This document shows positions 42,558-55,049 of a stretch of 64,000 bases of DNA, in pieces. The notes beneath the pieces were generated by a model, which was not told where the DNA came from, did not search any database, and was given only the letters and a program-made list of their open reading frames with translations. Each line of letters opens with the position of its first letter. The stretch's first letter is position 1. The DNA comes from Acanthopleura granulata (taxonomy: Eukaryota; Mollusca; Polyplacophora; Chitonida; Chitonidae), in contig JABBOT010000016.1 in assembly GCA_016165875.1 (NCBI GenBank), positions 3,614,230 through 3,678,229 on the forward strand. The letters are read 5' to 3'. The position numbers and the translations under genes are program-made.

Positions 42558-44741
42558 AACGGGCCATAAGCCTGGGACTCCTTCTCGTCCTAAGGCCCTT
42601 CTCAGTGCCAAGCAATTCTACCAAAAACGATGTTTCAATCTGAGCACGAGTCTGTTTTACGTAATGTCTCGTTATTTTTTTTTTGTTTTTCTGTGACTGT
42701 CCACGTATGTATAACAAACCAAACATAATCCAACACAACCCTCACCCCACTGCGAACATCCAAATAATTCATAATGAAAAAAACTTCAGTCAATAACTTA
42801 ATATGATTTAATTTGTATAATAGTTTAATATAATTTATAATAAAGTATTCCATCCTTTATAAACTTTAACCTTTTTAAACTACTGTCGAACGACATCACG
42901 ACTTGAACATAATTACCTACAACGCTGCTAACGTCACACACGCGACCTCACACCTTCATGACGTCATACCGCCCCTCCCGTCCCGCCGCGCTCTGGTTAA
43001 AAGATAGGAAGGGGACTCCTGAGCAACGGTACATACTACTAATGTTCCCCAATCAGAAGTGATTAGCAGGGGGCATTGCACAATGGTGGATGACGGATTG
43101 CGGGATTTTTGTGCGATGCAATGGTTTAAAACGGCCGAGAGTCCTTCAGCTAATCATTACTGATTGAGCAACATAGGGTTTAAAGGCTAGGCAGCGTCTA
43201 AATACGGTTAGGAAAATACCTATGGTCTCGCAAACGGACCTCTGTTAGACGTGTATCAGTAGCGTACTACGTCAAATTAATCAACCCACCCACGCACCAC
43301 AGCGCGTAGTAACCCCAAAGACTCTTCATTCTTAATAAGACTTCATTTCAAAATATCCCCAAAACTCAATTTGTACTCGTTACCCGATGAGAATGTGTCT
43401 AAACAAAACCTTGCATTTATGTCATGTTTTGGAACCTGCTTGCAATTTTTACAAGACGTTTAAACCAAAAATTACCTCTTATAAGCTAATCTGTGGCGAC
43501 AAAGTTTGTTACAAAAGTTTCTTTTTCCTCAATCAGCCTCTGGTATGCGTGATGTCCATCGGTTGTTTTCACCCGTGTGAAGACGAGAGAATCTGCTCAA
43601 GTACTAGTAGCTAGCCTTGTTTCGCCATCTACCACTGCATGTAGGAAATCGGGCCCCAGTACGCGAAATGGTGACGTGTCTAGAGACCGCGTCAGGAATC
43701 TCACAGCAACTCCAGGGACGACAATGACGGGATTAAACGGCGCAGATCGATCAGCTCATATCTTTAATCACGCACAACACCACACCTTAGCCTAATGAAT
43801 TAAACCATTAGGCTAACCACACCAGTGGCACGTGAAAGAACCGAGTTAACTGTTAGAGCCTAAGTAACGCCTATTTGCGCGAGGTGCCCCAAGGTAACAG
43901 GAATTGGACCCTGTATAATATCAGTCCTTCGTCGTTGCGTGTCGTTCTTGAGCTCAAATCTACACAGTCTTTTATCCATAACGCTCATACTTCTCTCCAT
44001 CATGCAGGTACAATAATTCGAGACAGACAATTTATTTAAAGGTAAAACCACTCTACATTAATGACTTTCCAGGGCTGTGAAATTCAATGACTTCACAAAA
44101 TTTTATTTGACTTAACCATTCGAACCCTGGTCGCTCTTTGAATATTCTGCTTTCGTCACCAAGGAATGAACTTCTCTTCTCTTTTTTATCTCTTGTTAAA
44201 CTAGAATTCTTTAGTGAATGAATTCAGGTTTCAACCAAAAAATTCAGACTTAAACTGAATTTTACAAACCAATTAGCGGTTCATAAATACGGCTTACTTA
44301 AATCTGAGAACCAGTAAAGTTACAATCAGTTACGTTTATCCGGCATTTTAATTCAAACAGTAATCTATCAACATATTACTTGCCTTGCTTTTTTCCCTAG
44401 CTACATGTGCTGATTCTATCATCTGTTCTGAATGAAATCTCACATTACTCTGCTGCTTATCGTCTTTCTAACGTTGTTGATACCTCATTGACCAGCAAAG
44501 CATGAGAAACGCCACGACAACTACAAACAGCGCCCTCTATGATGACATTTCCACGTGGATAAACCTGTCCTTCTAAAGTAAGTCTAAAACCAATAACCCA
44601 TAGGTACAGTGTGCGGTGTAGAGGTACATGTACACGCCAATTGTCCAACGTTGATAAGACGTTGCAATAGCTGAGTTTGGTTTAAGAGCGGAAGTTTGCT
44701 CGAGCGCTCGCATAGGCATCATTGTAGGGCAAAAAGGACAA
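42558..44741. other. No recognised gene; contains a hairpin
   Basis: Mixed-composition sequence with short frames. One perfect 11-bp inverted repeat is noted separately. No SINE or LINE is seen. Confidence 0.4.
43787..43816. repeat. Perfect 11-bp inverted repeat
   Basis: TTAGCCTAATG at 43787-43797 and CATTAGGCTAA at 43806-43816, separated by 8 bases. A partial third match (GTTAGAGCCTAAG) lies near 43852. It could be a transposon end or chance; there is no further context. Confidence 0.6.
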
Positions 44742-45303
44742 ATGGTGTTGTGCTGTATCGTGGGCTATATTTTAAAAAGGTGCGTCTGTTAAGCTTTTCC
44801 GCATTCCACGAGGTAAAACGACAGAGATAAGCTTGGATAAAGTCCCCAAATCGTGTGGACTTCGTCCCAAATGAACACACAAGGGTGTGGAGGGATCATT
44901 TTGTCATTGGTTGGCAGGACTATGTTGATCCAAACGACATTGACTTCGCGCCATCTGCATTCTCGTACAAAGTGAAAACACTTACTCCAGGTCAAAAGAA
45001 AAGGCGTCAGCGATCAGAGAGGAGGAGCATAGTGAAGACAAGCAGTGTGTTTCTGACTTTAACTCCGATGTATTGTAGCAAATATTCACCTGTATATAAC
45101 AACTCCGGGTGTAACGATGCTCTTGACCTGTTAAAATGTTGTTGTTGTACAATCAATGGACCAAAGGTACCGGAGTAAAAAAGTTCTAATTTTTCCTTTT
45201 TAAATTCCAGGCTTTTGAGGAAGCTGCAGAGGTAGAAAAAATATTTGTAGAAAACCAGCTGTGGGAATCCATCCAATTCCACGATTACTTTAAGGCAGTG
45301 TAA
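44742..45303 (+). pseudogene. Decayed THAP-type zinc-finger region
   Basis: Three frames together resemble a THAP DNA-binding domain. MVLCCIVG comes first, then after a frameshift GASVKLFRIPRG. After another, WIKSPNRVDFVPNEHTRVW continues to RDHFVIGW and DPNDIDFAPSAF. In THAP domains the second cysteine and the cysteine before the SDHF-type motif bind zinc. Here the latter position reads VWRDHF, so a ligand is lost as well as the frame. The longest open piece is 44855-45178. A second coding-like piece (AFEEAAEVEKIFVENQLWES) follows an acceptor-like CCAG at 45207-45210. I read it as a pseudogene of a THAP protein or of a THAP-bearing transposase. Confidence 0.5.
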
Positions 45304-46334
45304 GTCTAGGCCTATAGAAATGATACGCCTACGTGTACATGATATAGTTATTGTATAGGCCTATGATGGCTACAGGCGGGAACTTGGTTATTGGAGTGTG
45401 AGTAACTTGGTGGTCAGAAAATAAGAAAGATACTCAGAGACGAGATATGTTCACTAAAGTGTTGTTGGTTGAGTGTTCAGCATTTTGTTTTGAGGAATTG
45501 GCGTATGATTGCCTATAATTTGCGCAGGTCACAGACTGATTTGGTGTAAGGCAAAATGCTTAGTGTTTCAGGCTAGTAGTGCCTTTCGTTTAGTGTGCAT
45601 TTTGTTTTGTTTTGGTTTTTTTTCACAAAGAGCAAACGGAGAAGTAGGCCAAATTTAATAATGTGTATGTAAGGGGCCTGATAAGATGGAACCGGCCAAT
45701 ACTGTTTTATTCACCAGCGCCATGCATAATCTGGTGATGAATCTTTTGTTTCACTAGAACTACTACAGAAGAAACCAGTCCAGTTGATACTCATCGGAAT
45801 GTCACGGACCTTCTAATAGGAACAAGCTGTGAAGAACTGACTAAATCTTGATTCAAAGAAAGACATGGGTACATATAAATTTACAGCAATAGCGTGTGTA
45901 ATGTAAACAGTTTTGACAATGAAATGTTAGAGGAATGGTGACAGAAAGAGATGTCTGTAGCACATGTGGTGATACCATATAGACTGAAAATTTCTTGATG
46001 TTTTATTTTCCTACATCTACAATTTAGTACATTAATCATTTTAATGCAACTTCCCAAAATTGACAGAAGTTTGGCTGTGTATCAGGCACTATGACAGACG
46101 ATGACCTCATGAGAAAAATCGAGATATTATGAGAATGAGGCATTGAAGTCTGAACTTAAGCAGCTGTGATGATAACAAAGCTGCCCAGTTTTACACTAAC
46201 CTGCCATCTTGTGCAGTATTTCTGTGGCTTTTTCCATAAGTCCATTTATAATTTTCACAAACACTTTATCTACATCTTGCTGGATGTCTTTATATCATAT
46301 TTTACTTTTTTGGAATCAGGCCCATTACATACAT
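45304..46334. other. No recognised gene
   Basis: AT-rich sequence upstream of LINE copy K. No supported features. Confidence 0.4.
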
Positions 46335-47213
46335 CGTGCAGGCGGCATGCAGGGTATATGTAGTGACTCGTTATCTTGCCTTTTGGCAATAGAGCAAAAT
46401 AAATTTCAAAACCCGTTAATACAAGAAATATTAGCCATCTATAGAAAGTTAATTAAAAGAGGGAAAAATATTGTATTCTGTTGGATACCAAGTCATACTG
46501 GTATTCACGGAAACACAGTCGCAGACAGGGAAGCGAAAGCTGCTCTTAGTAAACCCATATCTAAGATTAAAATTCCTTATACTGATTTTAAATCTAATAT
46601 TCTTAAATACATTTGTCGCCTTTGGATGAATGGGACCTGCAGGTCGAAAAAAAACTGCATGCCATTCACCCTGTCATAGGCTATGACTCTTACACGTTTG
46701 GTATGTCTCGTAGAGATCAAGGGGTTTTAACAAGATGTCGTGTTGGGCATTCTCGTCTAACACACAATTTTATCCTGGATTGGGGCAGTGCTCCCGAGTG
46801 TGTTGGATGTGGTGCTGAATACGGCATCAAACATATCCTGGTTGACTGTGTGGACTTTGCCCATGTGCGGCAAAGATTCTACACAGTAAACTCCATGTAT
46901 GATTTGTTTGACAGCATCGCTGGCGACGCTGTCATAAAATATTTGAAGGCCATTGGCCTTTATCATAACATATAAATTTTATTCTCAAAATAAACATTTG
47001 TTATAAAATTTCCTTATCATGCTGGTTTTCGAGTTTTAAGTGTTTTGGATTTCTTACCTGATTTTAACCCATGTCCGAACATTTTTGTTTTCTTTTTGAT
47101 GTTCTCCAGTGACTATTCAAAACCTGAACTGTCTCGTGTTTCCACCTTGTTCTCGCCACGATATGGCTGAGATATTGCCGATGTGGCGTTAACCCATAAT
47201 CATTCATTCATTC
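46335..47213 (+). mobile_element. LINE copy K, 5'-truncated (RNase H and 3' end)
   Basis: Starts in the middle of RNase H (CSDSLSCLLAIEQNK) and runs to the ORF2 stop at 46975. The 3'UTR and a CATT tail end at 47213. Pieces at about 46345-46620 and 46613-46975 are in different frames because of a small deletion near 46625 (RLWMNGT). Short 5'-truncated copies like this are the usual result of incomplete reverse transcription. Confidence 0.93.
46345..46975 (+). pseudogene. ORF2 fragment of copy K
   Basis: RNase H from the third acidic residue onward (CSDS, PSHTGIHGNTVADREAKAAL), then after a frameshift the CCHC-containing C-terminus (CVGCGAEYGIKHILVDC) to the stop. 'TVADREAK' differs from 'TVVDREAK' of D. 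The fragment cannot encode a working enzyme. Confidence 0.9.
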
Positions 47214-47373
47214 TTACCTGGTTTTAACCCATGTCCGAACATTTTTGTTTTCTTTTTAATGTTCTCCAGTGACTATCGAAAACCTGAACTGTCTCGTGTT
47301 TCCACCTTGTTCTCACCACGATATGGCTGAGATATTGCCGATGTGGCGTTAAGCCATAATCATTCATTCATTC
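47054..47373 (+). repeat. Tandem duplication of the LINE 3' end (2 x 160 bp)
   Basis: 47054-47213 and 47214-47373 are two head-to-tail copies of the last 160 bp of the 3'UTR plus tail, each ending (CATT)nC. I count about five differences by eye. The second unit starts exactly where the first tail ends. Confidence 0.92.
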
Positions 47374-49022
47374 TTAGCGAAAGCCATACTGAGCATCGGT
47401 TATAATACTCGTATGTACAAATTCGGTGATCTGGATACTGATTTAATTCATCTGCCTAGAACATTCATTACGCCTTTTCGTCATCATTGATAAGTGTTGA
47501 CTGTTTCTCTTTGCATGACTTCATCCTAATTTTATATTTAGATATTTTCTTGGTTTTTGGGTGTGTGTGTATTATTTGTTGTTTTGGAAAACTGGTCTTG
47601 CCATTATTGACACAGAAAGCCCTTTTTGAACGACGAATGTCGGTTTCGACGCCTATGGCAATGTTAGCAGTTTATGTGTAACCCATGGCTTTATCAGTGT
47701 ATAGAAGAAGTACTCTTTCCGATTCAGGGAGTTCTAATGTTCAGTACTAACACGGTGACGTCGTTTCGATGCTTTCTGGAGAAAGCATCTTCCAGGTGGG
47801 ATAACTTATGGCGATTGAACTCGCTTCCTCGCCTGGCATTAAAGAGGGTGACTCAGGCAGAGATACTATCTCTGAGAAGTAAAAGTACATGGAAGTCAAC
47901 AAAAGTGTATTCTGGTGAATTAAATTGAAGTTTTTTCAATATTTAGTGCAGGATCTGAATTTGTCCGTCATCTGTTTTTTGTTTTGGCATTTTCCGAGAT
48001 TCTTGACGACTAGGATTTATTCTGTAAGTGGGATCTCAGAATATAATCTCTGTTTAGCTCCAGTTGTTTAAGGAACGTTTTAACTTCCTTGCATTTAAGG
48101 ACATGTCCATGGCCCAAGTGACTGGCAAAAATAACATAACATGAGTACTTCAACACATAATGCAACTCGCAATTGGTTTCATGTTTCAGTTCACCTTCAC
48201 TCTTTGAAGGGTTTGCCCCAGGTGATAACACATGCCTCGGTCTCTGCTGTTTCAACAACTGATGCCTTTCAGAAGGGGGATACAAGCGTGTTCATAACCT
48301 CACGTCGGACATGTGCAGAATTAGGTGAAAAGAACAGGACAGGAATGTCATTTAGAAATCACTGGTCCAGAAAACCATCAAACGCTGTGTTGTCAACACA
48401 TTTAATGGATGTACACAGTAACATGAAACGATGAAAGGGATGTTCCGTTCCCATTTACTAACTAGAAAGGTGTAGCCGTTGCAAAATTGTAGAAATCTGA
48501 AGTGAAGGCGTCTGATGGAATATCCTTTGACACACTAGTTCATGCAGTAATAATTTGAGACGTAGATTGAGATCATCACGCAACACACAGGACCTAGCGA
48601 ATGCTAAGGGCCAGAGATGTATACGCCATATACAGGACCCTTCGCTAAGGTTATCAAAAGCAAGAGGAGACACTTGATTATTTTAGTGTAATACAGGAGC
48701 AATGTTACTCCAAAAACATTAGGTAACAACATTGGGTCAATGTTTCGACACGCCATTGATATTAGGAATGGTACCACAACTTGTTGTATTGGACTTATAT
48801 ACCAGTATCTATAAACACAGTGTTATGGTTAAGCAGCCTGTGAATGGCACAAAAATGAGCTGAGTGTAAAGTCAGTTGCCTAACAACAAGCTTTCAAGCT
48901 TGTTCAGAGGGTATTTCTATGGCAACCGAGCATAGTTTAATGTCATATCTGTCAGCAATTGAGACAGCACCATGTTGGTGCACATTATTGTGCACCCCAA
49001 TTTAAGTACATGAGGGAGATGA
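47374..49022. other. No firmly recognised gene
   Basis: Several frames (47674-47928 plus, 48141-48434 plus, 48010-48285 minus) lack recognisable motifs. It lies upstream of the gene remnant at 49023 and might hold more of it, but I cannot show this. Confidence 0.35.
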
Positions 49023-49419
49023 CTGCATTACAAGAAGTATGTTGTGCTATTCTCTGTTGATGGCAAAGCAAAGTTGTCCGTTGGTGACACTGGCTGCTTT
49101 GTGGCGGCAGGTGTCAGGGGAAAGAAAACACTAGCCCCTGTCACAAGCACCATTGCAGCCCTTGATCATGACTTCCAATCAAAAAGCAGTTTAACGCCCT
49201 CAGTGAAACTAAACATTGACATACCAGGCAATATTAATGACACTTTCTTTAGAGGCCAGGTTTCAGTCATTCTGAAGGATGCTGCGTTCCAAACAATCAC
49301 TCCGTTCAGGAATACAGCAGAACTGAAAGTAGAAATCCAGAGGTATAAAGCCTTGTGTGAGAACGACCTCAGGAAACAGCTGGGCCAACCCAGTTGAGAG
49401 AGTTATGTCAATTTTAAAC
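49023..49419 (+). pseudogene. Unknown multi-exon family, part upstream of LINE L
   Basis: A coding-like frame reads HYKKYVVLFSVDGKAKLSVG, then GVRGKKTLAPVTSTIAALDH, TPSVKLNIDIPG and FFRGQVSVILKDAAFQ. It stays open to a stop at 49395. In a second frame the last bases before LINE L read NPVERVMSILN. I recall very similar blocks from long uncharacterised proteins repeated in cnidarian and molluscan genomes (order: DDKAK..GxRGKK..ALDHD..RGxVxVxxKDxVFQ..NPVExVMSILN). The function is unknown to me. The frame change near the end, with the LINE behind it, makes this copy a pseudogene. The piece after the LINE matches the next part of the same family. Confidence 0.5.
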
Positions 49420-50077
49420 CCCCCGTGGGGTTCCCGGGAGTGAAAAGAATAGGGCCCCAGTTCTCTAGGCAAGCTTGTCGTACGAGGCGACTAACCTAGG
49501 GCTCTCCCAGGTGGTTCCGGTGAATAGAATAGTTCCACAGCCTCCCCGGGCTGGTCATACAAGGCGACTAAAAGGGGCAACCTGTTTGCCGTGGGTTGCG
49601 ACCCGTGATGGGGGAGGACGGGATCCTGGTGGCTGAGGGCGGGTTGAACTTGCGAGATCCTCACGCCCAACACTCCACTTCGGCCCTTACTTCTCCAAAG
49701 ACGGGCGGTCGGATGGCCCGATCCGATCAATCGGCTGGTCACGCCTTGCCTCTGCGTGGTCCCAAAACTTCTCTATAAAAACACTCTTTAGAGATCAAAT
49801 GATTTTTCTCAAATTTCGTTCGTGGGATTGCGTTTGAGGCGGTGGCTGTAGGGTCACTCAAGTAGTCCGTGTCTAATGTGCAACCTCCTTCATAGGGTGG
49901 GTGATGGAGGAGCTCGGGTGGGGAATGGGGTGTGCATATTAAGGCCATCTATTTGAGTATACCCCATGTGGAATCCTTGGTGTCTTTCCTGCTGGGTATC
50001 CCCAGGTTCAGGCATCGCCCTTGTCGGCACTCCGTGGTGGGTGGGGAACACGTGGGGTGAATCACGAATTTTTTATT
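49420..50077 (+). other. 5'UTR of LINE copy L
   Basis: GC-rich leader with the duplicated GTCGTAC/GTCATAC blocks. Antisense frames at 49491-49742 (83 codons) and 49739-49948 (69 codons), and a sense frame at 49596-49778, are open. Confidence 0.9.
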
Positions 50078-51445
50078 ATGAATACCCTAAATCTTTCCAA
50101 AAATGTTTCTAACATTCGATAGTGGTCTCAGTCAAATTCAGGGGCTGATAAAAAGAGGAAGCTAGAGGTTCTATCAGACCCTCTAGACATTGGACAGGAA
50201 AGTTGGCCGGCTTTTATTGTTCTCTCAACAAAGAGTGAACAAAAGCCGGCCTCGAAAATACATCCCTTTCTTTTGAAGAGGGCCTTGGAGGGTGCAGCAG
50301 GCACTTTAAAAAATGTTAAAGAGCTGCGATCCGGAGACATTCTGATAGAATGTTTCCGGAAACAAGAATGTAAAAATTTACTATCACTGAATAAAATTTC
50401 CGATATATCCGTTTTTACATCCCCTCACAATACCCTGAAGAGCTGTCAGGGAATAATACGTGACAGGGATGGGGATATTTTCGACCTAACTGAAGAGGAA
50501 ATATGTACAGAATTAAAACCACAGGGTGTTGTCAGAGTGAAACGTTTCACAACAAAAAGAGCTGGCAACATCCTCAAATTAAACACATACCTGCTGACAT
50601 TTAATAGCACATCTCTACCATCATATATCTACATTGGCCCGTATAGGGTTAATGTGGATTTATACATACCTAACCCGACACGATGTTTTAATTGCCAAAA
50701 ATTTGGTCACGGTAAAGGCCAATGTAAAACTAAACTGGTTTGTTTCAGATGCGGCAGTCAAGGTCATGATGGTTTTGACTGCAGCAGCACAATTAAGTGC
50801 TGCAATTGCGGACGAGATCACATGGCCTCCTGTAAGGACTGTCCTCTTTTCATTAAAGAAAAACAAATAATCACTTTAAAAACTAAAAACAACATTTCCT
50901 ATCAGGAGGCCCGCAAATTGGCCTCACTTTCGAGTACACCACCGCAGACTTCGTTTGCCAATGTGGTCAAGCGAGCTGCAACATCTGTTGCAACTCAAAC
51001 TTCCTTGACTTGGCCTATTGGAAACGACAAACCTAGTTCGATCACTGTGGAACCTTCAGCTCAACCTGAACGGAACTCTTGTTCAACTCAGACCATCACA
51101 GCACAAGAAACAAAACCAGTAAACAATGTAAAACAAACTGATAAACCTGAACCTCAGCCCTCTAAAAAGCATAATGACAAAAACAAATCCAAAAGTACAA
51201 CTCCAAATAGTAATATTAAAGCCAGTAAACCGAGTGGCCCTACAGAACGTCTGTTTAAGGCCACTCGAGATCCTGTCCAAACATTTAACAGGTTTGGATC
51301 GTTGGAGGACGTTGTCCCTTCAACATCAGATGCGGATGTGATGGATACATCACCCGCACCAGTGAGATCTTCCAGCCGATCTCCAAGGAAGGGTCGTCCT
51401 AGATCCAAACATAAAGAGAAATCTCCTATACGCCTCCCTCCGTAA
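50078..51445 (+). pseudogene. ORF1 of copy L (nonsense at codon 15)
   Basis: The family ATG at 50078 is followed by a TAG at codon 15 (50120-50122). The rest is open for about 440 codons to the TAATG overlap. It contains the RRM-like region, all three knuckles (CFNCQKFGH..., CFRCGSQGH..., CCNCGRDHM...), the 'KSTTPNSN' linker and the Ser/Arg-rich tail. No ATG lies soon after the stop in frame. Like copies C and F, the lesion is confined to the first codons. Confidence 0.92.
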
Positions 51446-51915
51446 TGTCTACATACGGCAAAATTATACAGTGGAATTGTCGAGGTCTTAAGGTTAATTT
51501 TATTGAAATAACACAGCTGGTCCAATCATTAAATCCCATTGCCCTTTGTCTTCAGGAAACCCACCTGAAGACATCTGACAAAGATAAAATAACTCCCCAA
51601 AATTATTCACTTTATAGTACATTTTGTCACGAAGAAGAGCGAGTTGTAGGCGGCTCCTCTATCTTCATAAATAACAATATTATCCACAGTCCTGTTGCTC
51701 TGGATACAGAGCTTCAGGCTGTGGCCGTTCGTGTCTCATTGTCTAAGACAGTCACTTTGTGTTTGGTTTATATTCCGCCGAACACTTCTTTGTCAGCTTT
51801 ACAGTTACATAATTTGAAAGAACAATTACCTACGCCTTTTTTAATAATGGGCGATTTTAATTCCCATAACCCCTTATGGGGAAGTAACAGCATAAATAAA
51901 AAGGCCATATGGTAG
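51445..51915 (+). pseudogene. ORF2 of copy L, N-terminal endonuclease piece
   Basis: Begins at TAATG. It holds WNCRGL, QETHL and GDFNSHNPLWGS. A net length change near 51897 (SINKKAIW) then shifts the frame and ends it. Confidence 0.92.
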
Positions 51916-54167
51916 AAGATTTTTTAACCAAGGAGAAACTGTGTTATTTCAATGATGGTTCTAATAATCATTTGCATGCGGGTAATGGCATTTATTCTGC
52001 TCTCGATCTCACTATTACCGATCCATCACTTCTCCTGGATTTTTCTTGGAGAGTGCACGAAAATCTTTGTGGTAGTGACCATTTTCCTATTATCCTAGAG
52101 CATGTCACTTCTAATTCTTTAGAACGTGTAGCTAGGTGGAAGTTCGATAAAGCAGATTGGATTGCATTTGAGATCTTCTGTGAGGCTGATATCACTCCAC
52201 AGACTCTCAATGCAGCAGATGACCCTATATTTAAATTTAATCAGCTTATATTACGAGCTGCAGATAGAACTATCCCTAAGACCTCGACCAGTCCAAAATC
52301 CAAAAGTAAACCCTGGTACGACAACGACTGTCGTAAAGCCATAAAGGACCGTAAAAGGGCTGAACACAAGTTCAACCATTGTCCTACTGATAAAAATTTA
52401 AACCAGGTTCGTATTCTTGCAGCTAAGGCTCGTCGATTACTTAAGTCCAAGAGACGATCTTGTTGGCGGAACTTCGTTTCAGGCATTACGTCCAAAACAC
52501 CTATGCGTAAGGTCTGGAATATGGTTCAGAAACTTAGGGGCAAAAATAACAAAGCAAAAGTCCAGCACTTGAAAAATGGAGATAACATACTAACATCTCC
52601 ATCCGATATTGCTAATAAATTAGCGGAATCAATCTCTAAAAAATCTTCTTCTGAGAATTATACTTCAAAATTTCAGCATATCAAAAACCAGAAGGAGAAA
52701 ATGAAATTGCCCTTTTCTTCTAAAAACTTAGAAGATTATAATCGTCCTTTTAATATCGATGAACTAAAAACTGCACTGAGAAAGGCACATGATACTGCAT
52801 GTGGTCCTGATAATGTATATTATAAATTTCTGAACCATTTACCACCTGAACCACTTGAGACTCTCTTGGATTTGTTGACCGATATTTGGATAACTGGTAA
52901 TTTTCCACCTTCATGGAGGGAGGCATGTATTATCCCGGTTCCCAAACCGGGTAAGGATCATACTGATCCAAATAATTACCGTCCCATAGCTCTTACCAGT
53001 TGCGTCTGTAAGACTATGGAACGGATGATAAATGATAGACTTGTTTGGTTTCTCGAAACCAACAAGTTACTATCTAATATCCAATGTGGTTTTCGTCAAG
53101 GTAGATCCACTACGGATCACCTTGTTCGACTTGAAAGTTTCATTCGCAACGGTTTTATTAATAATGAACATGTGGTGTCAATATTTTTTGACCTTGAAAA
53201 GGCCTACGACACCACATGGAAATATGGTATTTTAAAAGACCTCGCGGATATGGGCCTTAAAGGTCGATTACCTATATTTATATCCAAATTTTTATCAAAT
53301 CGTCAGTTTAAGGTACGGGTGGGGTCCACTCCTTCGGACTCTTATGAGCAAGAGATGGGTGTACCCCAGGGCAGTATCCTTTCACCTACGCTGTTCAGCA
53401 TAAAAATTAATAGCTTGGCTCAAACACTAACATCTGGAACCGAGGGTTGTTTATATGTAGATGATTTTCTGATATGCTACCGGGCGAAAAATATGAATAA
53501 CATCGAGCGGCAACTGCAGCTTTGTCTCAATAAGATCGAGAAATGGGCAGTTGGCAACGGTTTTAGATTTTCTACGTCTAAAACCGTCGGTATGCATTTC
53601 TGTAATAAACGGAAACTTCATCTCGACCCTGAGCTTAATTTTTGTGGTGAACCAGTGAAGATTGTTGGGGAAAATAAATATTTAGGAGTTATATTCGATA
53701 GTAAACTATCTTTTATACCTCACTTAAAAACGCTTAAAGCGAAATGTATAAAGGCTCTCGATATAATTAAGGTCGTGTCTAGCACCGATTGGGGTGCTGA
53801 CCGATCTGTTTTACTTAATTTATATTGTTCTCTGGTGAGGTCTAAATTGGACTATGGGTCCATCATTTATGATTCCGCTAGGAAATCATATCTTAAAATG
53901 TTGGATCCGGTCCATCACCAAGGTCTGAGGCTCAGCCTTGGTGCCTTTAGAACCTCACCAGTAGAGAGTTTATACGTGGAGGCCAATGAGCCTTCTTTAC
54001 ATAACCGACGTATTAAACTCAGCCTTCAATATGCAACAAAGCTTAAAGCTCACCCAATAAACCCTGCCTACGACTGTGTTTTCAATCCATCATACGTAGA
54101 CAAATATACTAAATGTCCTAACAAGATCCCTCCGTTCGGTCTTCGTATACGGGACCATGTTGTGTAA
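51909..54167 (+). pseudogene. ORF2 of copy L, middle piece (EN end and RT)
   Basis: Carries SDHFPI, the full RT (FFDLEKAYD, GVPQGSILSP, YVDDF) and the connector, ending at a nonsense TAA (54165-54167) where other copies have GAA ('HVVEANIK'). All RT catalytic residues are present, but the protein is separated from the endonuclease start by the frameshift. Confidence 0.92.
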
Positions 54168-55049
54168 GCTAACATCAAGCTAGAGGAGATAGCTCAGGTA
54201 TCTTTTCCCTGGCTTCTTCCACAACCTAAACTAATATTTGATCTACGTCAACATAATAAATCGAACACAAATCCTCTTATAATTCAGCAAGCTTTTGCTG
54301 AAATTAAGGCTAATTATCCAAATTATAAATTTATATACACTGATGGGTCGAAGGATGGGGACAGGGTTGCGGCTGCGGCTGTCTTAGAACAGCGGGTCTC
54401 TTCTCTTCGTCTTCCGTCTTCATCGTCTATCTTTTCTGCAGAAGCCAGGGCTATACTCCTGGCCTTTTCATATGTTTCCTCTGGGGGTGCCCAGAGGGCA
54501 ATGGTATGTAGTGACTCGCTCTCCTGCCTTTTGGCAATGCAGAATAATAAATTCAAAAACCCGCTTATTCTGGAAATTTTAGCCTTACATAGAAAATTGA
54601 TTAAAAGATGCAAAGATATTATATTCTGTTGGATACCAAGCCATGTTGGTATCCATGGAAACACAGTCGTGGACAGGGAGGCAAAGGCTGCCCTAAATAA
54701 ATCCGTATCAAAAGTTAAAATCCCATACGCTGATTTTAAATCTAACATTCTTAAGTATATTCGTCGCCTTTGGCAGGGTGAATGGGACGTGCAGGTGTGT
54801 AATAAACTGCACGCTATTCACCCTGTCATTGGCCATAACTCTTATACACTGGATGGGAGCAGTGCTCCCGAGTGTGTTGGATGTGGTGCTGAATACGGCA
54901 TCAAACATATCCTGGTTGACTGTGTGGACTTTGCCCATGTGCGGCAAAAATTCAACACAGTAAACTCCATGCATGATTTGTTTGACAGCATCGCTGGCGA
55001 CGCTGTCATAAAATATTTGAAGGCCAACGGCCTATATCATAAAATATAA
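54168..55049 (+). pseudogene. ORF2 of copy L, RNase H and C-terminus with two deletions
   Basis: After the nonsense codon, a 10 or so bp deletion near 54208 changes frame ('SFPW'). RNase H motifs (YTDGSKDGD, FSAEARA, CSDSLSC, VDREAK) follow. A 78-bp in-frame deletion at about 54852 removes 26 residues between SYTL and DGSSAPEC, with CTGG microhomology at the junction. The CX2CX7HX4C motif and the usual end are present. Confidence 0.9.

Noticed and set aside
46209..46345. Frame upstream of copy K as part of ORF2
   Set aside because: Residues before CSDSLSC do not match LINE ORF2. The open frame only happens to run into it.
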